A stretch of 64,000 nt of DNA from Pseudomonas shirazensis (GCF_014268785.2 NZ_JABWRD020000003.1:248001-312000); one strand, 5' to 3'. Shown: positions 35,739 through 45,521, counted from the first letter of the stretch. The notes: generated by a model from the sequence alone, not told the origin. Translations and numbers: made by a program.

Positions 35739-38144
35739 TCAGAACTTGTAATTGACGCTGGCTACGACGTTGCGTTCGTCGCCGTAATAGCACCAGAAAC
35801 CGTCGCAGTTCGCCAAGTAGTCCTTGTTGAACAGGTTCTTCGCTTCGACCGCTACGCTCAGGCCTTTCATGCTGTTGTCCAGCCGGCCGAGGTCATAGTG
35901 CGCCGAGGCGTCATAGACCGTATAGGAACTGACATGCGCCACGCTGGTGTTGGCGGTGTTGCCGTAGGTATCGCCTACATAGCGCACGCCACCACCGACA
36001 CCGAAACCGTCAAGCAGGCCGTTGTGCCAGGTGTAGTCAGCCCAAAGGGTTGCCTGGTTGCGCGGAATCAATGCCATGCGGTTGCCGACGTCGGTGGCAA
36101 GACCCTTGGTGATCTCGGTATCGGTGTAGGTGTAGGAGGCTATCGCCTTGAAGTTGTCGGTCAACTGCGTGGACGCCTCCAGCTCCAGGCCACGAACCTG
36201 CAATTCGCCGACCTGGCGGGTGATGCTGCCTTCGGTTACACGCACGTTTTGCTGGGTCAGGTCATACACGGCGGCGGTCAGCAAGGTCTGGCTGCCAACC
36301 GGCTGGTATTTCACGCCGACCTCGTACTGACGGCCCTCGGTCGGTGCGAACGACTGCGCTGCTCGGGCATCGGCACCCATGGTGGGCTGGAACGACTCGG
36401 TATAGGAGATATACGGCGTGACGCCATTATCGAACACATAGCTCAAGCCTACGTTGCCGCTGAAGGCCTTGTCACGCTGGGTGCTGGTGGCATCGTTGAC
36501 GTTGAATCGAGTCCCGGTGTGCACCCAGTCCTCGCGCCCGCCGAGGGTCAGGCGCCAGTTATCCAGTGACATTTGATCTTGCACATACACACCCGTCTGC
36601 TGAGTCTTCTGGTTGAAATCTTGCAGGGTAATGTAGCTAACCCCGGACATGTCAGCGCCATACACCGGCCGATTGACGTTGATCGGCGGCACACCCAGGC
36701 CATACAACCATTGGTAGTTGGTATTGGCGCGTTGGTGGTCGAGGCCCAGCAGAAGCGTGTGGCTGACGGCACCGGTGTCGAAGTCAGCCTGGAAGTTGTT
36801 ATCCACCGCAAACTGGCTGATGTCTTCGTTGATGATGCCTGACTCGCGGTTGACGTTGCCGTCGGCGTCAACGGTGTTAACGGTACCAACGTTGACGGCC
36901 TGGAACGACAGATCGTTTTTGGTGTAGCGCAGATTCTGGCGGAACTGCCAGGTATCGTTCAGTCGATGTTCGAAGGCGTAGCCAAGGGCGTAGTAGGTGC
37001 GGTCGTAGAAGTCCCAGTCGGGTTCGCCAAGATTCTTGTGGTGAGAGATCTTGCCTGCCGCAGATGGCAACTTGGTGCCTTGCAGCGGCAGGAACTGCCC
37101 GGTAATGCCGGTATCGTCGCGGGTGTACTGGCTGATGAAGGTCAGCTTGGTGTCTTCGTCAACGTTCCAGGTCAGGCTCGGAGCGATGTTGTAGCGTTTG
37201 TCCGGGATGTGATCGATGGGTGAATTGCTGTCACGCACCACGCCGCTGACGCGGTACAGAAAGCGGCCTTCGTCGTCGATCTTGCCGGTGCTGTCGAAGT
37301 TGATCTGCTTGTGTTCGTTGCTGCCGGCCTGGGCTTCGATCTGATGAGCGCTCTCTGCCTGCGGGCGGCGGCTGACCATGTCGAGCATACCGCCCGGCGG
37401 TGTCTGGCCATAAACCGATGAGGCAGGGCCACGCAGTACGGTAATGCGCTCAAGGTTCCATGGCTCGACCTTGGGGTTGGCGAACGAGCCTTTGGGCAGC
37501 GCCAGGCCATCAAGGAACTGCGTCGGGTCGAAACCGCGCACACGCAGCCAATCGGCGCGCGAGTCGGAGCCATAGCCGCTGCTCTGCACGCCAGCGGTGT
37601 AGCGCAGGGCGTCATTCAGGTTGAGAACCTGGCGGTCGTCCAGCTGCTGGCGGGTAATCACCGACAGCGAGCGGGCAGTCTCGACAATCGGCGTATCGGT
37701 CTTGGTGCCCGCAGCGGTGCGCGTAGCGACGTAGCCGGGGCTGGCACCCCATGCGCTCTCATACTCGCCGGCCGCATTGATACTTGTCTCCGGCAACGCC
37801 AGGCTGCCTTCCGGCGTGGCCACCAGGCTGTAACTGCCGACGCTGCTCTGCTGCAGTTGCAGGCCGCTGCCGCGCAGGGCAGCCTGCAGTGCGCCGAGGG
37901 CATCGTACTGGCCTTTGACCGGCGCCGCGGTGCGCCCGCTGACCAGAGCTGGGTCGATCGCCAGGGCGATACCCGCCTGGCTAGCGATCTGATTCAGGGT
38001 CGTCGCCAGTGGCGCGCTGGGCAGGTCATAGGCGAGTTGCGATTGCTCGGCAGCATGCAGAGCAGGGCTGGCCAGTGGGATAGACAGGGCAATCGCCAGA
38101 GCCATCAGGCTGGGGCGCAGGATACGATCAACGGCACGGGACAT
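35739..38144 (-). CDS. TonB-dependent siderophore receptor with N-terminal signalling domain
   Basis: The 801-residue outer-membrane receptor has a signal peptide (to about residue 31, SPALHA), a secretin/TonB N-terminal signalling (STN) domain (about 38-115, LPSAPLATTLNQIASQAG), a plug domain (about 150-270, with RVRGFDPTQFLDGL and LRGPASSVYGQTPPGGMLD), and a 22-strand-type beta barrel ending in NYKF with terminal Phe. The STN domain means it can signal to the neighbouring FecR/FecI pair. It most resembles hydroxamate siderophore (FhuE/ferrichrome) receptors, but the ligand cannot be fixed from sequence alone. Confidence 0.92.
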   Translation of the reverse strand: MSRAVDRILRPSLMALAIALSIPLASPALHAAEQSQLAYDLPSAPLATTLNQIASQAGIALAIDPALVSGRTAAPVKGQYDALGALQAALRGSGLQLQQSSVGSYSLVATPEGSLALPETSINAAGEYESAWGASPGYVATRTAAGTKTDTPIVETARSLSVITRQQLDDRQVLNLNDALRYTAGVQSSGYGSDSRADWLRVRGFDPTQFLDGLALPKGSFANPKVEPWNLERITVLRGPASSVYGQTPPGGMLDMVSRRPQAESAHQIEAQAGSNEHKQINFDSTGKIDDEGRFLYRVSGVVRDSNSPIDHIPDKRYNIAPSLTWNVDEDTKLTFISQYTRDDTGITGQFLPLQGTKLPSAAGKISHHKNLGEPDWDFYDRTYYALGYAFEHRLNDTWQFRQNLRYTKNDLSFQAVNVGTVNTVDADGNVNRESGIINEDISQFAVDNNFQADFDTGAVSHTLLLGLDHQRANTNYQWLYGLGVPPINVNRPVYGADMSGVSYITLQDFNQKTQQTGVYVQDQMSLDNWRLTLGGREDWVHTGTRFNVNDATSTQRDKAFSGNVGLSYVFDNGVTPYISYTESFQPTMGADARAAQSFAPTEGRQYEVGVKYQPVGSQTLLTAAVYDLTQQNVRVTEGSITRQVGELQVRGLELEASTQLTDNFKAIASYTYTDTEITKGLATDVGNRMALIPRNQATLWADYTWHNGLLDGFGVGGGVRYVGDTYGNTANTSVAHVSSYTVYDASAHYDLGRLDNSMKGLSVAVEAKNLFNKDYLANCDGFWCYYGDERNVVASVNYKF

Positions 38145-38250
38145 GCAGCGGCTCCTCGACGGATAAGTGCTTTGTGCTTCCTTGCCGAGCGAGAATTGAA
38201 AAGTGACAGGGGCCTGTCGAAATAAATTTATCGGCGCTGCCGCTAGCGGC

Positions 38251-39207
38251 TCATTGCGCGACGACCTTGACCCACCATGGCGTGCGCTGCTCGACCTTTA
38301 CCGGCAATGCAGGGGTCAGTGAGGCCAGTGCCAGGTCGATATCGGTCAGCGGGAAGCTGCCGGTCACGCGCAGGTCGGCTACCTCGGGCGCGACGCCCAG
38401 ATGACCGCTGCGGTAGCGGCCCAGCTCAGCGACCAGGTCGGCCAGGCGCACGTTGTCCACCACCAGCATGCCGCGGGTCCAGGCATCGGCACCGGGCGCA
38501 ACCGGGCTGATCTGGCTGAGGCCATTGGCTGTCATCATGACTTGCTGGCCTGCTGCCAGAACCTGCTCATCTACTCGGTTGGACGGCATTGCCGCGACCT
38601 GCGACTGGAGCACTTCAAGACGCGTGCCTTGCGCTTCGCGCTTGACCAGGAAGCGTGTGCCCAGTGGGCGCAGGCGACCGTCATCGGTACGCACCAGCAG
38701 CGGCCGCAGGTCGTCATGGCCGGTTTCAACCGAGATTTCGCCCTGATGCAGAACGATCACGCGCTGGCTGCCTTCGAAGTCGATATCCACGGCGCTATGG
38801 GTATTGAGGCTGAGCAACGTGCCGTCTTCCAGGCGCAGGGTGCGCAATTCGCCGGTGGCGGTGCGCTGATCGGCCAGCCAGTAACCCGGCGACAGCGACG
38901 GTGCATCGAGTTGCAGGACCAGCGCGGCGACCAGTAGCACGCTGGCGAGCCCGCCGCCGAGGGTACCAACCCGCCGGCGCAAGCTGACCCGCGACTGCAG
39001 CAGTGCCTTGCGCGCTGGGCCGACTGCGGCGCTGAAACGCTGGTCGAGCATGCCCAGTTGGCGCCAGGCGCGAGCGTGCTCTTCGCTGGCAGCGTGCCAA
39101 CGCAGAAACTCACTACGCTGCTCTGGCACGCCGGGGCTGTCGTCCAGGCACAGCTTCCAGGCGATTGCAGCGTCCAGTACCTTGTTCGAGACCGGGCTGG
39201 TGCTCAC
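38251..39207 (-). CDS. fecR: FecR-type anti-sigma/sigma regulator
   Basis: The 318-residue inner-membrane protein has an N-terminal FecR/DUF4880 domain (AAIAWKLCLDD...WHAASEEHARAW), a single transmembrane helix (LGGGLASVLLVAALVLQL, about residues 83-100) and a periplasmic FecR domain (about 120-215, with GTRFLVKREAQGT). It relays receptor occupancy to the sigma factor. I chose GTG 39207, which overlaps the sigma-factor stop (GTGA). The symbol indicates family, not orthology with citrate uptake. Confidence 0.88.
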   Translation of the reverse strand: MSTSPVSNKVLDAAIAWKLCLDDSPGVPEQRSEFLRWHAASEEHARAWRQLGMLDQRFSAAVGPARKALLQSRVSLRRRVGTLGGGLASVLLVAALVLQLDAPSLSPGYWLADQRTATGELRTLRLEDGTLLSLNTHSAVDIDFEGSQRVIVLHQGEISVETGHDDLRPLLVRTDDGRLRPLGTRFLVKREAQGTRLEVLQSQVAAMPSNRVDEQVLAAGQQVMMTANGLSQISPVAPGADAWTRGMLVVDNVRLADLVAELGRYRSGHLGVAPEVADLRVTGSFPLTDIDLALASLTPALPVKVEQRTPWWVKVVAQ

Positions 39208-39722
39208 GTCGGCTCGCCATACAGAGCGATGTAGCATTGGCGCATCCCCTGGGCCAGATACTGACGCACACGGGAGACGGAAACGCCCAGACGCTCGGCG
39301 ATTTCGGCATGGCCCATGCCATCCAGGCGGTTGTGCAGGAACGCAGCGCGGGCTTTGCTCGACAGTTTGCCAAGCAAGCGGTCGATGGCCTTGAGGTCTT
39401 CGAGAATCAGCAGTTGCAGTTCCGGCGAGGGCTGTTCGGTTTCGGGCATCTGCGCCAGTTCAGCCAGGTAAGCCTGCTCCAGCGCAACCCGGCGGAAATG
39501 ATCGAACAGCAAACCCTTGGCCACTGCAGCAAGAAACGCCCTTGGCTCACGCGGCACCGGCAACTGGTCACGCCCGAGCAAGCGCACGAAGGTGTCCTGA
39601 CTCAGGTCTTCGGCGCGTTGCTGGCAGCGCGTGCTGCGTTGCAGCCATGCCAGCAGCCAGCTGCGGTGGTCGCGATAAAGCGCACCGATCAGATCAGCAT
39701 GTGGACTGTGCGCAGACGGCAA
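39204..39722 (-). CDS. fecI: FecI-type ECF sigma factor
   Basis: The 172-residue ECF sigma factor has sigma-2 (LIGALYRDHRSWLLAWLQRS, AEDLSQDTFVRLL) and sigma-4 (LSSKARAAFLHNRLDGMGHAEIAERLGVS) regions typical of FecI/PvdS-type iron-starvation factors. The start appears to be TTG at 39720-39722, with GGGGA about eight bases upstream; no in-frame ATG exists before the upstream stop. It should direct transcription of the adjacent receptor gene. A weak Fur-box-like sequence lies upstream. The symbol indicates family only. Confidence 0.85.
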   Translation of the reverse strand: MPSAHSPHADLIGALYRDHRSWLLAWLQRSTRCQQRAEDLSQDTFVRLLGRDQLPVPREPRAFLAAVAKGLLFDHFRRVALEQAYLAELAQMPETEQPSPELQLLILEDLKAIDRLLGKLSSKARAAFLHNRLDGMGHAEIAERLGVSVSRVRQYLAQGMRQCYIALYGEPT

Positions 39723-39746
39723 GAGCGTTCCCCGGAAAGAATGCGT

Positions 39747-39775
39747 TAACTAACGATAATTATTCGCGATTGTTA
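39747..39775 (-). promoter_or_regulatory. Candidate Fur box upstream of the sigma-factor gene
   Basis: AT-rich sequence with GATAATTATTCGCGATTGT matches 10 of 19 positions of the Fur consensus and lies 30-55 bases before the TTG start. FecI-type genes are normally Fur-repressed, so a site here is expected, but the match is weak. Confidence 0.4.
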
Positions 39776-39819
39776 CAGAGGCGGGTGGCCGCACGCAATC
39801 GACGTCTATCGGATAGCTA

Positions 39820-40533
39820 TTACCAACTGTGACTCTGAGCCTTGCGCCGGCGCCATTGCTGCAGGCGCGTGCTCAGTTGCAGGGGGCTGTCGAGCTGCTG
39901 CCGGCGGGCCTGGCTGAACAGGATCAGGGCCAACTCGGCGGTGACCTGGGCGTCGGCACTGGCATGATGGCGCTCATCCACCTGCAGGCCGAAGTGGCCG
40001 ATCCAGTCGTCCAGGCCGGCCTCGCGCATTACCGTGTCGGGGTTGAGCATCGGCGCGATTTCGGCCACGTCGTAAAAGCTGTGCTGCAAGCGATGGCCGA
40101 GGCTGTCTTTCAAGGCGCGGCCGAGCATGTGCTGATCGAACGGCGCGTGGAACGCCAGCAGTGGGCTGTCGCCGATGAACTCGAGCAGCTCCAGCAGCGC
40201 CGTTGCCGGTGCTGAGCCGGCGGCCAGGGCATCCGGGCCGAGGCCGTGGATCAACACGCTGGGGTTGGTCTTCTGCGCCGGGCGGTGCAAGGTGCGCTCG
40301 AACTGCTGGCTGAAATCGATGGCACCGTCTTCGATCGCCACCGCACCGATCGACAGCACCTGATCACGGTTTAGGTTGAGCCCGCTGGTTTCCAGGTCGA
40401 TGACCACCCAGCGCTGCTCGCGCAGCGGATGCACGCCTGGCGGCGCTGGCTTGGGCAATTGCGCCAGGCGCTGGCGCATCGCCGGGTCGACGGCGGCAGG
40501 CAGGGAAGGGCGTAGCCAGGTAAACAGACTCAT
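39820..40533 (-). CDS. DnaQ-like 3'-5' exonuclease
   Basis: The 237-residue DEDDh exonuclease has ExoI motif VVIDLETSGLN (Asp and Glu near residues 45-47), ExoII LLAFHAPFDQHML and ExoIII HHASADAQVTAEL with the catalytic His and Asp. This is the fold of the DNA polymerase III epsilon proofreading subunit, but it lies away from the polymerase genes. Its ATG overlaps the stop of the DUF294 gene (ATGA), so they form an operon. In Pseudomonas the pair is conserved and linked by some work to acetate metabolism; the exonuclease substrate is unknown. Confidence 0.85.
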   Translation of the reverse strand: MSLFTWLRPSLPAAVDPAMRQRLAQLPKPAPPGVHPLREQRWVVIDLETSGLNLNRDQVLSIGAVAIEDGAIDFSQQFERTLHRPAQKTNPSVLIHGLGPDALAAGSAPATALLELLEFIGDSPLLAFHAPFDQHMLGRALKDSLGHRLQHSFYDVAEIAPMLNPDTVMREAGLDDWIGHFGLQVDERHHASADAQVTAELALILFSQARRQQLDSPLQLSTRLQQWRRRKAQSHSW

Positions 40534-42467
40534 AGCTGGTACCGCAGGGCCAGGCTGCTTTGCAGGCGTTGAGCCTGGCGCAGCGACTCACGCAGGATCC
40601 GTCGATCGAGCTGGTTGAGGCTGTCCGGGTCGAGCCGGTTGGAGTAGGCCTGGTTGGCGCGGCTCTGGCGTTGATGCTGCTGCATGCGAGTCTGCTGGAT
40701 GAAGTGGTATGCCTCTTCGAAGGCGGCGCCGTCCAGGGCATCGATGACTTCTCTGGCGACCAGCTGACGCAGGCGTTCGAGGGTGTTGCAGGCGCCAATG
40801 CCGTTGGCCAGGGCGAGCAGACGGGCGCCGTCGACAAACGGCGTCAGGCCCTGCACCTTGAGGTCGAGGGTGGCGGCCTTGTCGGTGCCTTGGCGGGTCA
40901 GTACGAAGTCGCGCAGACGCCCCACTGGTGGCCGCTGGCGCAAGGCATTGTCGGCCATCATGCGCTGGAAAATGCGGTTGTCGCGGACCTGGGCAAGCAT
41001 GCCCTGGCGCAATTGTTCGACCGCCTGCTCATCGCCCCAGACCGCGCGCAGGTCAAAGTAGATGGAAGAGCCGAGCAGGTTTTCCGGGCTGGCCTCGCGG
41101 ACGAACCCGGCAAAGCGCCGCGCCCACTCGCTGCGCGACAGGCACAGGTCGGGGTTGCCGGCCATGATATTGCCTTGGCACAAGCTGAAACCACACTGCG
41201 CCAGGCACTGGTTGATGTACTGCGCCAACGGCAGCAGGGCGCGCCGATGGGCGTCGGCCTGGGCAGTATCGTCGGCCTCGAACAGGATGCCGTTGTCCTG
41301 ATCGGTGAACAGGGTTTGTTCACCGCGGCCTTCACTGCCAAAACACAACCAGCTGAACGCTACGCCGGGATCGCCACGCTCGGCCAGGGCCAGCTCGATC
41401 ACCCGGCACACGGTGTGGTCGTTGAGCAGGGTGATGATCTGGGTGATCTGCGTCGACGAAGCTCCGTGGGCGAGCATGCGCTCGACCAGCTGGCTGATCT
41501 CGCCGCGCAGCGACACCAAGGTGTCCAGCCGTGGCGCATGGCGGATGGTGCGCGCCAGATGGACCAGGTCGACCCGCTGCAAGGAGAACAGATCACGCTC
41601 CGACACCACCCCGCACAGGCGCCGCTCATGCACCAGGCAGACGTGGGCAATATGCCGCTCGGTCATCGCCATGGCCGCATCGAACGCAGTCGCATCCGGC
41701 GCCAGGTAAAACGGCGCGGCGGTCATGTGCAGGGCAATCGGCGCGCTCAGTTCGGCGCTGGCATCGGCCACTACCTGACGCAGGTCGCGCAGGGTAAAGA
41801 TCCCGATCGGAAAGCGCTGCGGGTCGATGATCACGATGCTGCCGACCTGCTGTTCGTGCATCAGGCGCACCGCTTCGCGCAAGGGCATATCCGGAGTGCA
41901 CACCACCGGGTGACGCATGGCCAGCTCGCCCAGCGGTGTATTCAGGGAATATTGGCTGCCGAGGGTTTCTACCGCACGGTGGCGCACCTGCTGATTGACC
42001 TGATCGAGGAGACTGCTGACGCCGCGCAGCGCAAAATCACGAAACACATCCGACATCGAGAACAGGCGAATGAACGCGGCTTTGTTCAGCTGCAGGCAGA
42101 AGGTGTCCTCGCCGGCAACGTGCTCGGTGCGGGTCGCACGCTCGCCAAGCAAGGCCGCCAGCGGGAAGCATTCGCCGCTGGTGATCTCGAAGGTGGTTTC
42201 CACCCCGGCCTGGCTGACGTGCTGGCGCTCACCGACCACGCGCCCTTGCTTGACGATGTAGAAGTGCTCGACCGGGCCATCGGCGGGCTTGATGATGCTT
42301 TCGCCGCTGGCGTGGAAGCGCAGTTGGCACTGCTCCACCAGAAAGGCCAGATGGCTGTGTTCCATCTGCTTGAACGGCGGGAAGCGCTGCAGGAACTGCA
42401 ATGTGCCCTGGATGTTCTGCAACACCGCGGTTCTGCCGGCTTGGCTGTAGGCGTCCTTTTTACTCAT
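40530..42467 (-). CDS. cNMP-binding/CBS/DUF294 nucleotidyltransferase-like protein
   Basis: The 645-residue protein has a cyclic-nucleotide-binding fold (about 25-150, with GESIIKPADGPVEHFYIVKQG), two CBS domains (about 175-300, MRHPVVCTPDMPLREAVRLM and LHMTAAPFYLAPDATAFDAA), a DUF294 nucleotidyltransferase-like domain with GSEGRGEQTLFTDQDN near residue 380, and its helical C-terminal partner. The GSxGRxE and DxD motifs resemble GlnD-type enzymes. It may sense nucleotides and modify a target. It is coupled to the exonuclease gene. Confidence 0.87.
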   Translation of the reverse strand: MSKKDAYSQAGRTAVLQNIQGTLQFLQRFPPFKQMEHSHLAFLVEQCQLRFHASGESIIKPADGPVEHFYIVKQGRVVGERQHVSQAGVETTFEITSGECFPLAALLGERATRTEHVAGEDTFCLQLNKAAFIRLFSMSDVFRDFALRGVSSLLDQVNQQVRHRAVETLGSQYSLNTPLGELAMRHPVVCTPDMPLREAVRLMHEQQVGSIVIIDPQRFPIGIFTLRDLRQVVADASAELSAPIALHMTAAPFYLAPDATAFDAAMAMTERHIAHVCLVHERRLCGVVSERDLFSLQRVDLVHLARTIRHAPRLDTLVSLRGEISQLVERMLAHGASSTQITQIITLLNDHTVCRVIELALAERGDPGVAFSWLCFGSEGRGEQTLFTDQDNGILFEADDTAQADAHRRALLPLAQYINQCLAQCGFSLCQGNIMAGNPDLCLSRSEWARRFAGFVREASPENLLGSSIYFDLRAVWGDEQAVEQLRQGMLAQVRDNRIFQRMMADNALRQRPPVGRLRDFVLTRQGTDKAATLDLKVQGLTPFVDGARLLALANGIGACNTLERLRQLVAREVIDALDGAAFEEAYHFIQQTRMQQHQRQSRANQAYSNRLDPDSLNQLDRRILRESLRQAQRLQSSLALRYQL

Positions 42468-42492
42468 GAGCTGACCGTATCGCTGTGCCGAT

Positions 42493-42516
42493 CTATATAT
42501 ATCTGACTATATATAG
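42493..42516. repeat. AT-rich perfect inverted repeat
   Basis: CTATATATA (42493-42501) and TATATATAG (42508-42516) pair around TCTGAC, 26 bases before the DUF294 start. In DNA of this GC content an 18-base TA stem is striking. It overlaps the likely promoter of the DUF294 operon and could be an operator or melting site. Confidence 0.6.
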
Positions 42517-42693
42517 TGAAGTCGGCCTTGTTGTTCTCGGTCCCCATGGTCGGCTGGCGGCCGGTTCGTGCCCATTGGACGTAAGTCTATGAGGGCATAA
42601 CGCCCGTTCGGCGACGTAGGCTGCACGGGCGGATAGCACATTCGGCGAATTTGTGGTCATACGCTGTGCAGACGATATTTCAACGGGAAGACC

Positions 42694-43137
42694 ATGGCTG
42701 AGCATGACGACATTCTGAGTGACGCCGAGCGCGAGGCGTTGGCCTTGGTCAGCGCGCCACCACCGCAACTGCCGGTGGTGCTGGTGGTGGACGACGACAT
42801 CCTCAGCCGTAGGGCCCTGGCCTGGTATCTGAATCGCAAAGGTATCCGCTGCATCAGTGCGTCGAGCGCATTGGCTGCGTTGCGGGCACTCAGGCGTGAA
42901 CCGCGTATTGGCATGATGATCACCGATCTGCGCATGGGGCCAGTGGATGGGCTTGAACTGATCAAGCAGATTCGCAGTTCGGTGCGGGCAGATCTGCCCA
43001 TTGTAGTGGTGTCGGGGGAATCGCAGGTGCCAGAGGCCGTCAAGGCGATGCACCTTGGGGTGCTGGACTTCATGGTCAAGCCGCCGGATCTGGACAAGCT
43101 GTTGCGGCTGGTGAGGAAGGAATTGCGGATCGAGTGA
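42694..43137 (+). CDS. Stand-alone receiver-domain response regulator
   Basis: The 147-residue protein is a single receiver domain (about residues 25-145) with acidic pair VVDDD, phospho-acceptor Asp in MMITDLRMGP, VVVSGES and the conserved lysine in DFMVKPPDL. There is no output domain. GGGAAG precedes the ATG. No histidine kinase lies beside it, so it is an orphan; the partner is unknown. It converges with glcB, with a GC hairpin between. Confidence 0.85.
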   Translation: MAEHDDILSDAEREALALVSAPPPQLPVVLVVDDDILSRRALAWYLNRKGIRCISASSALAALRALRREPRIGMMITDLRMGPVDGLELIKQIRSSVRADLPIVVVSGESQVPEAVKAMHLGVLDFMVKPPDLDKLLRLVRKELRIE

Positions 43138-43139
43138 AG

Positions 43140-43163
43140 CTGGGGGCCGCTGTGCGGCCCCAG
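43140..43163. terminator. Hairpin between receiver gene and glcB
   Basis: CTGGGGGCCGC pairs with GCGGCCCCAG around TGT, with one bulged G. It lies between two convergent stops and can serve both strands. Confidence 0.6.
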
Positions 43164-43173
43164 CATTCTCCAC

Positions 43174-45351
43174 TTACAACCCGTTGCGCGCCTTGAACTC
43201 GCGGCGGCGACGGTGCAGCACCGGCTCGGTATAGCCGTTCGGCTGCTTGGCACCTTCGAGCACCAACTCCAGCGCTGCCTGGAAGGCAACGTTGTCGTCG
43301 AAGTTCGGCGCCATTGGCCGGTACGAGCTGTCGGCAGCGTTCTGCTGATCGACCACTGCCGCCATGCGCTTGAGGCTTTCCAGCACCTGCTCTTCGCGCA
43401 CGATGCCGTGGCGCAGCCAGTTGGCGAGCAATTGTGCGGAGATACGCAGGGTGGCGCGGTCTTCCATCAGGCCGACGTTGTTGATGTCCGGCACCTTCGA
43501 ACAGCCCACACCGTGGTCAATCCAGCGCACGACATAGCCGAGGATGCCCTGGGCGTTGTTGTCCAGCTCGTTGCGAATTTCTTCGTCGGACCAGTTGGTG
43601 TCGGCTGCCAGCGGGATGGTCAGAATGTCATCGACCGAGGCCGGCGCGCGCTTGGCCAGTTCCGCCTGACGCGCCTGCACATCAACCTGGTGGTAGTGCA
43701 GGGCGTGCAGTACCGCGGCGGTCGGTGACGGCACCCAGGCGGTGTTGGCACCGGCCAATGGGTGAGCGATCTTCTGTTCGAGCATGGCCGCCATCAGGTC
43801 AGGCATGGCCCACATGCCCTTGCCGATCTGGGCACGGCCTTGCAGGCCAGTGGCGAGGCCGACATCGACGTTGTTGTTCTCGTAGGCGCCGATCCACTTC
43901 TCGTTCTTCATGGCGCCCTTGCGCACAACGGCGCCGGCTTCCATCGAGGTATGGATTTCGTCGCCGGTACGGTCAAGGAAGCCGGTGTTGATGAACACCA
44001 CGCGCTCGGCCGCAGCCTTGATGCACGACTTGAGGTTGACCGTGGTACGGCGCTCCTCGTCCATGATGCCGACCTTCATGGTGTTGCGCGGCATCTGCAG
44101 CACGTCTTCGACGCGGCTGAAGATTTCTGCGGCAAACGCCACTTCTTCCGGACCGTGCATTTTAGGTTTGACGATATAGACGCTGCCGGTGCGGCTGTTC
44201 TTGCGGGTGGTGGTGCCCTTGAGGTTGTGCAAGGCGATCAGACCGGTGAACAGGCCATCCTGGATGCCTTCCGGGATCTCATTGCCCTGCGCGTCGAGGA
44301 TCGCCGGGTTGGTCATCAGGTGACCAACGTTGCGCACGAACAGCAGCGAGCGACCGTGCAGGCTGACGCTGCCGCCGTTCGGTGCGGTGTACTCGCGGTC
44401 CGGATTCATGGTCCGGGTGAAGGTCTTGCCGCCCTTGCTGACGCTTTCCGACAGGTCGCCTTTCATCAGGCCCAGCCAGTTGCGGTAAACCACTACCTTG
44501 TCGTCGGCATCGACTGCGGCAACCGAGTCTTCGCAGTCCATGATGGTGGTCAGGGCCGATTCCATCAGGATGTCTTTGACTGCGGCGGCATCAGTGCTGC
44601 CGACCGGGGTGCTGGCGTCGACCTGGATTTCGAAGTGCAGGCCGTTGTGCTTGAGCAGGACTGCGGTTGGCGCGCAGGCCTCGCCACGGTAGCCGATCAA
44701 CTGTGCATCGTCGCGCAGGCCGCTGTTGCTGCCGCCCTTGAGCGCGACCACGAGCTTGCCGGCATCGATGCGGTAGCCGGTGGAGTCAACGTGCGAGCCG
44801 GCAGCCAGAGGCGCGGCCTGATCGAGGAAGGCGCGGCCGAAGGCGATGACCTTGTCACCACGGACCTTGTTGTAGCTCTGGCCTTTTTCGGCGCCACCTT
44901 CTTCGCTGATAGCGTCGGTGCCATACAGCGCGTCATACAGCGAACCCCAGCGCGCGTTGGCGGCGTTGAGGGCGAAACGCGCGTTCATCACCGGTACTAC
45001 CAGCTGTGGGCCGGCCATGCGGGCGATTTCTTCGTCGACGTTTTGCGTGGTTGCCTGGAAGTCTTCTGCTGCTGGCAGCAGGTAACCGATTTCCTGGAGG
45101 AATGCCTTGTAGGCTGCGGCGTCGTGAGCCTGGCCTTGACGCGCCTGGTGCCAGGCGTCGATCTGGGCTTGCAGCTGGTCGCGTTTGGCGAGCAGGTCTT
45201 TATTCTTCGGAGCGAGGTCGTTGATGATCTTTTCCGCACCGAGCCAGAAATCCTTGGCGACGATGCCGGTGCCTGGGATGGCTTCGTTGTTGACGAAGTC
45301 GTACAGCACCTTGGCGACCTGAAGGCCACCGACTTGAACGTGTTCAGTCAT
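43174..45351 (-). CDS. glcB: Malate synthase G
   Basis: The 725-residue enzyme condenses glyoxylate with acetyl-CoA to malate in the glyoxylate shunt. I chose ATG 45351 (MTEHVQVGGLQVAKVLYDFV), the usual N-terminus. Recognisable regions are TTIMDCEDSVAAVDADDK, MHGPEEVAFA, VGIMDEERRTTVNL with catalytic residues, and GANTAWVPSPTAAVLHA. It is monocistronic. Two palindromes upstream (45522-45547, 45590-45607) are shared in type with the aceE promoter region, as expected for coordinated control of acetyl-CoA use. Confidence 0.97.
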   Translation of the reverse strand: MTEHVQVGGLQVAKVLYDFVNNEAIPGTGIVAKDFWLGAEKIINDLAPKNKDLLAKRDQLQAQIDAWHQARQGQAHDAAAYKAFLQEIGYLLPAAEDFQATTQNVDEEIARMAGPQLVVPVMNARFALNAANARWGSLYDALYGTDAISEEGGAEKGQSYNKVRGDKVIAFGRAFLDQAAPLAAGSHVDSTGYRIDAGKLVVALKGGSNSGLRDDAQLIGYRGEACAPTAVLLKHNGLHFEIQVDASTPVGSTDAAAVKDILMESALTTIMDCEDSVAAVDADDKVVVYRNWLGLMKGDLSESVSKGGKTFTRTMNPDREYTAPNGGSVSLHGRSLLFVRNVGHLMTNPAILDAQGNEIPEGIQDGLFTGLIALHNLKGTTTRKNSRTGSVYIVKPKMHGPEEVAFAAEIFSRVEDVLQMPRNTMKVGIMDEERRTTVNLKSCIKAAAERVVFINTGFLDRTGDEIHTSMEAGAVVRKGAMKNEKWIGAYENNNVDVGLATGLQGRAQIGKGMWAMPDLMAAMLEQKIAHPLAGANTAWVPSPTAAVLHALHYHQVDVQARQAELAKRAPASVDDILTIPLAADTNWSDEEIRNELDNNAQGILGYVVRWIDHGVGCSKVPDINNVGLMEDRATLRISAQLLANWLRHGIVREEQVLESLKRMAAVVDQQNAADSSYRPMAPNFDDNVAFQAALELVLEGAKQPNGYTEPVLHRRRREFKARNGL

Positions 45352-45521
45352 TGCTTGCCTCACTCTGCTCAGCTATTTCGCTCATCGTATTAAGCCTGTA
45401 GCGCTTCTTCAAACACGCACCAGTACATGCCCGCAGGCGGCTGGGTGCGGCCTGCCAGACGCGCTGGCGGGCGGTTTGCGTATTTTCACAGGCGCCATCG
45501 GCAGACATCCAGTCGACGTTT

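Noticed and set aside
40560..42506. 648-codon open frame antisense to the DUF294 gene
   Set aside because: Same shadow pattern; the minus-strand gene has clear domains.
43762..45393. Long open frame antisense to glcB
   Set aside because: Shadow of malate synthase codons; no motifs.
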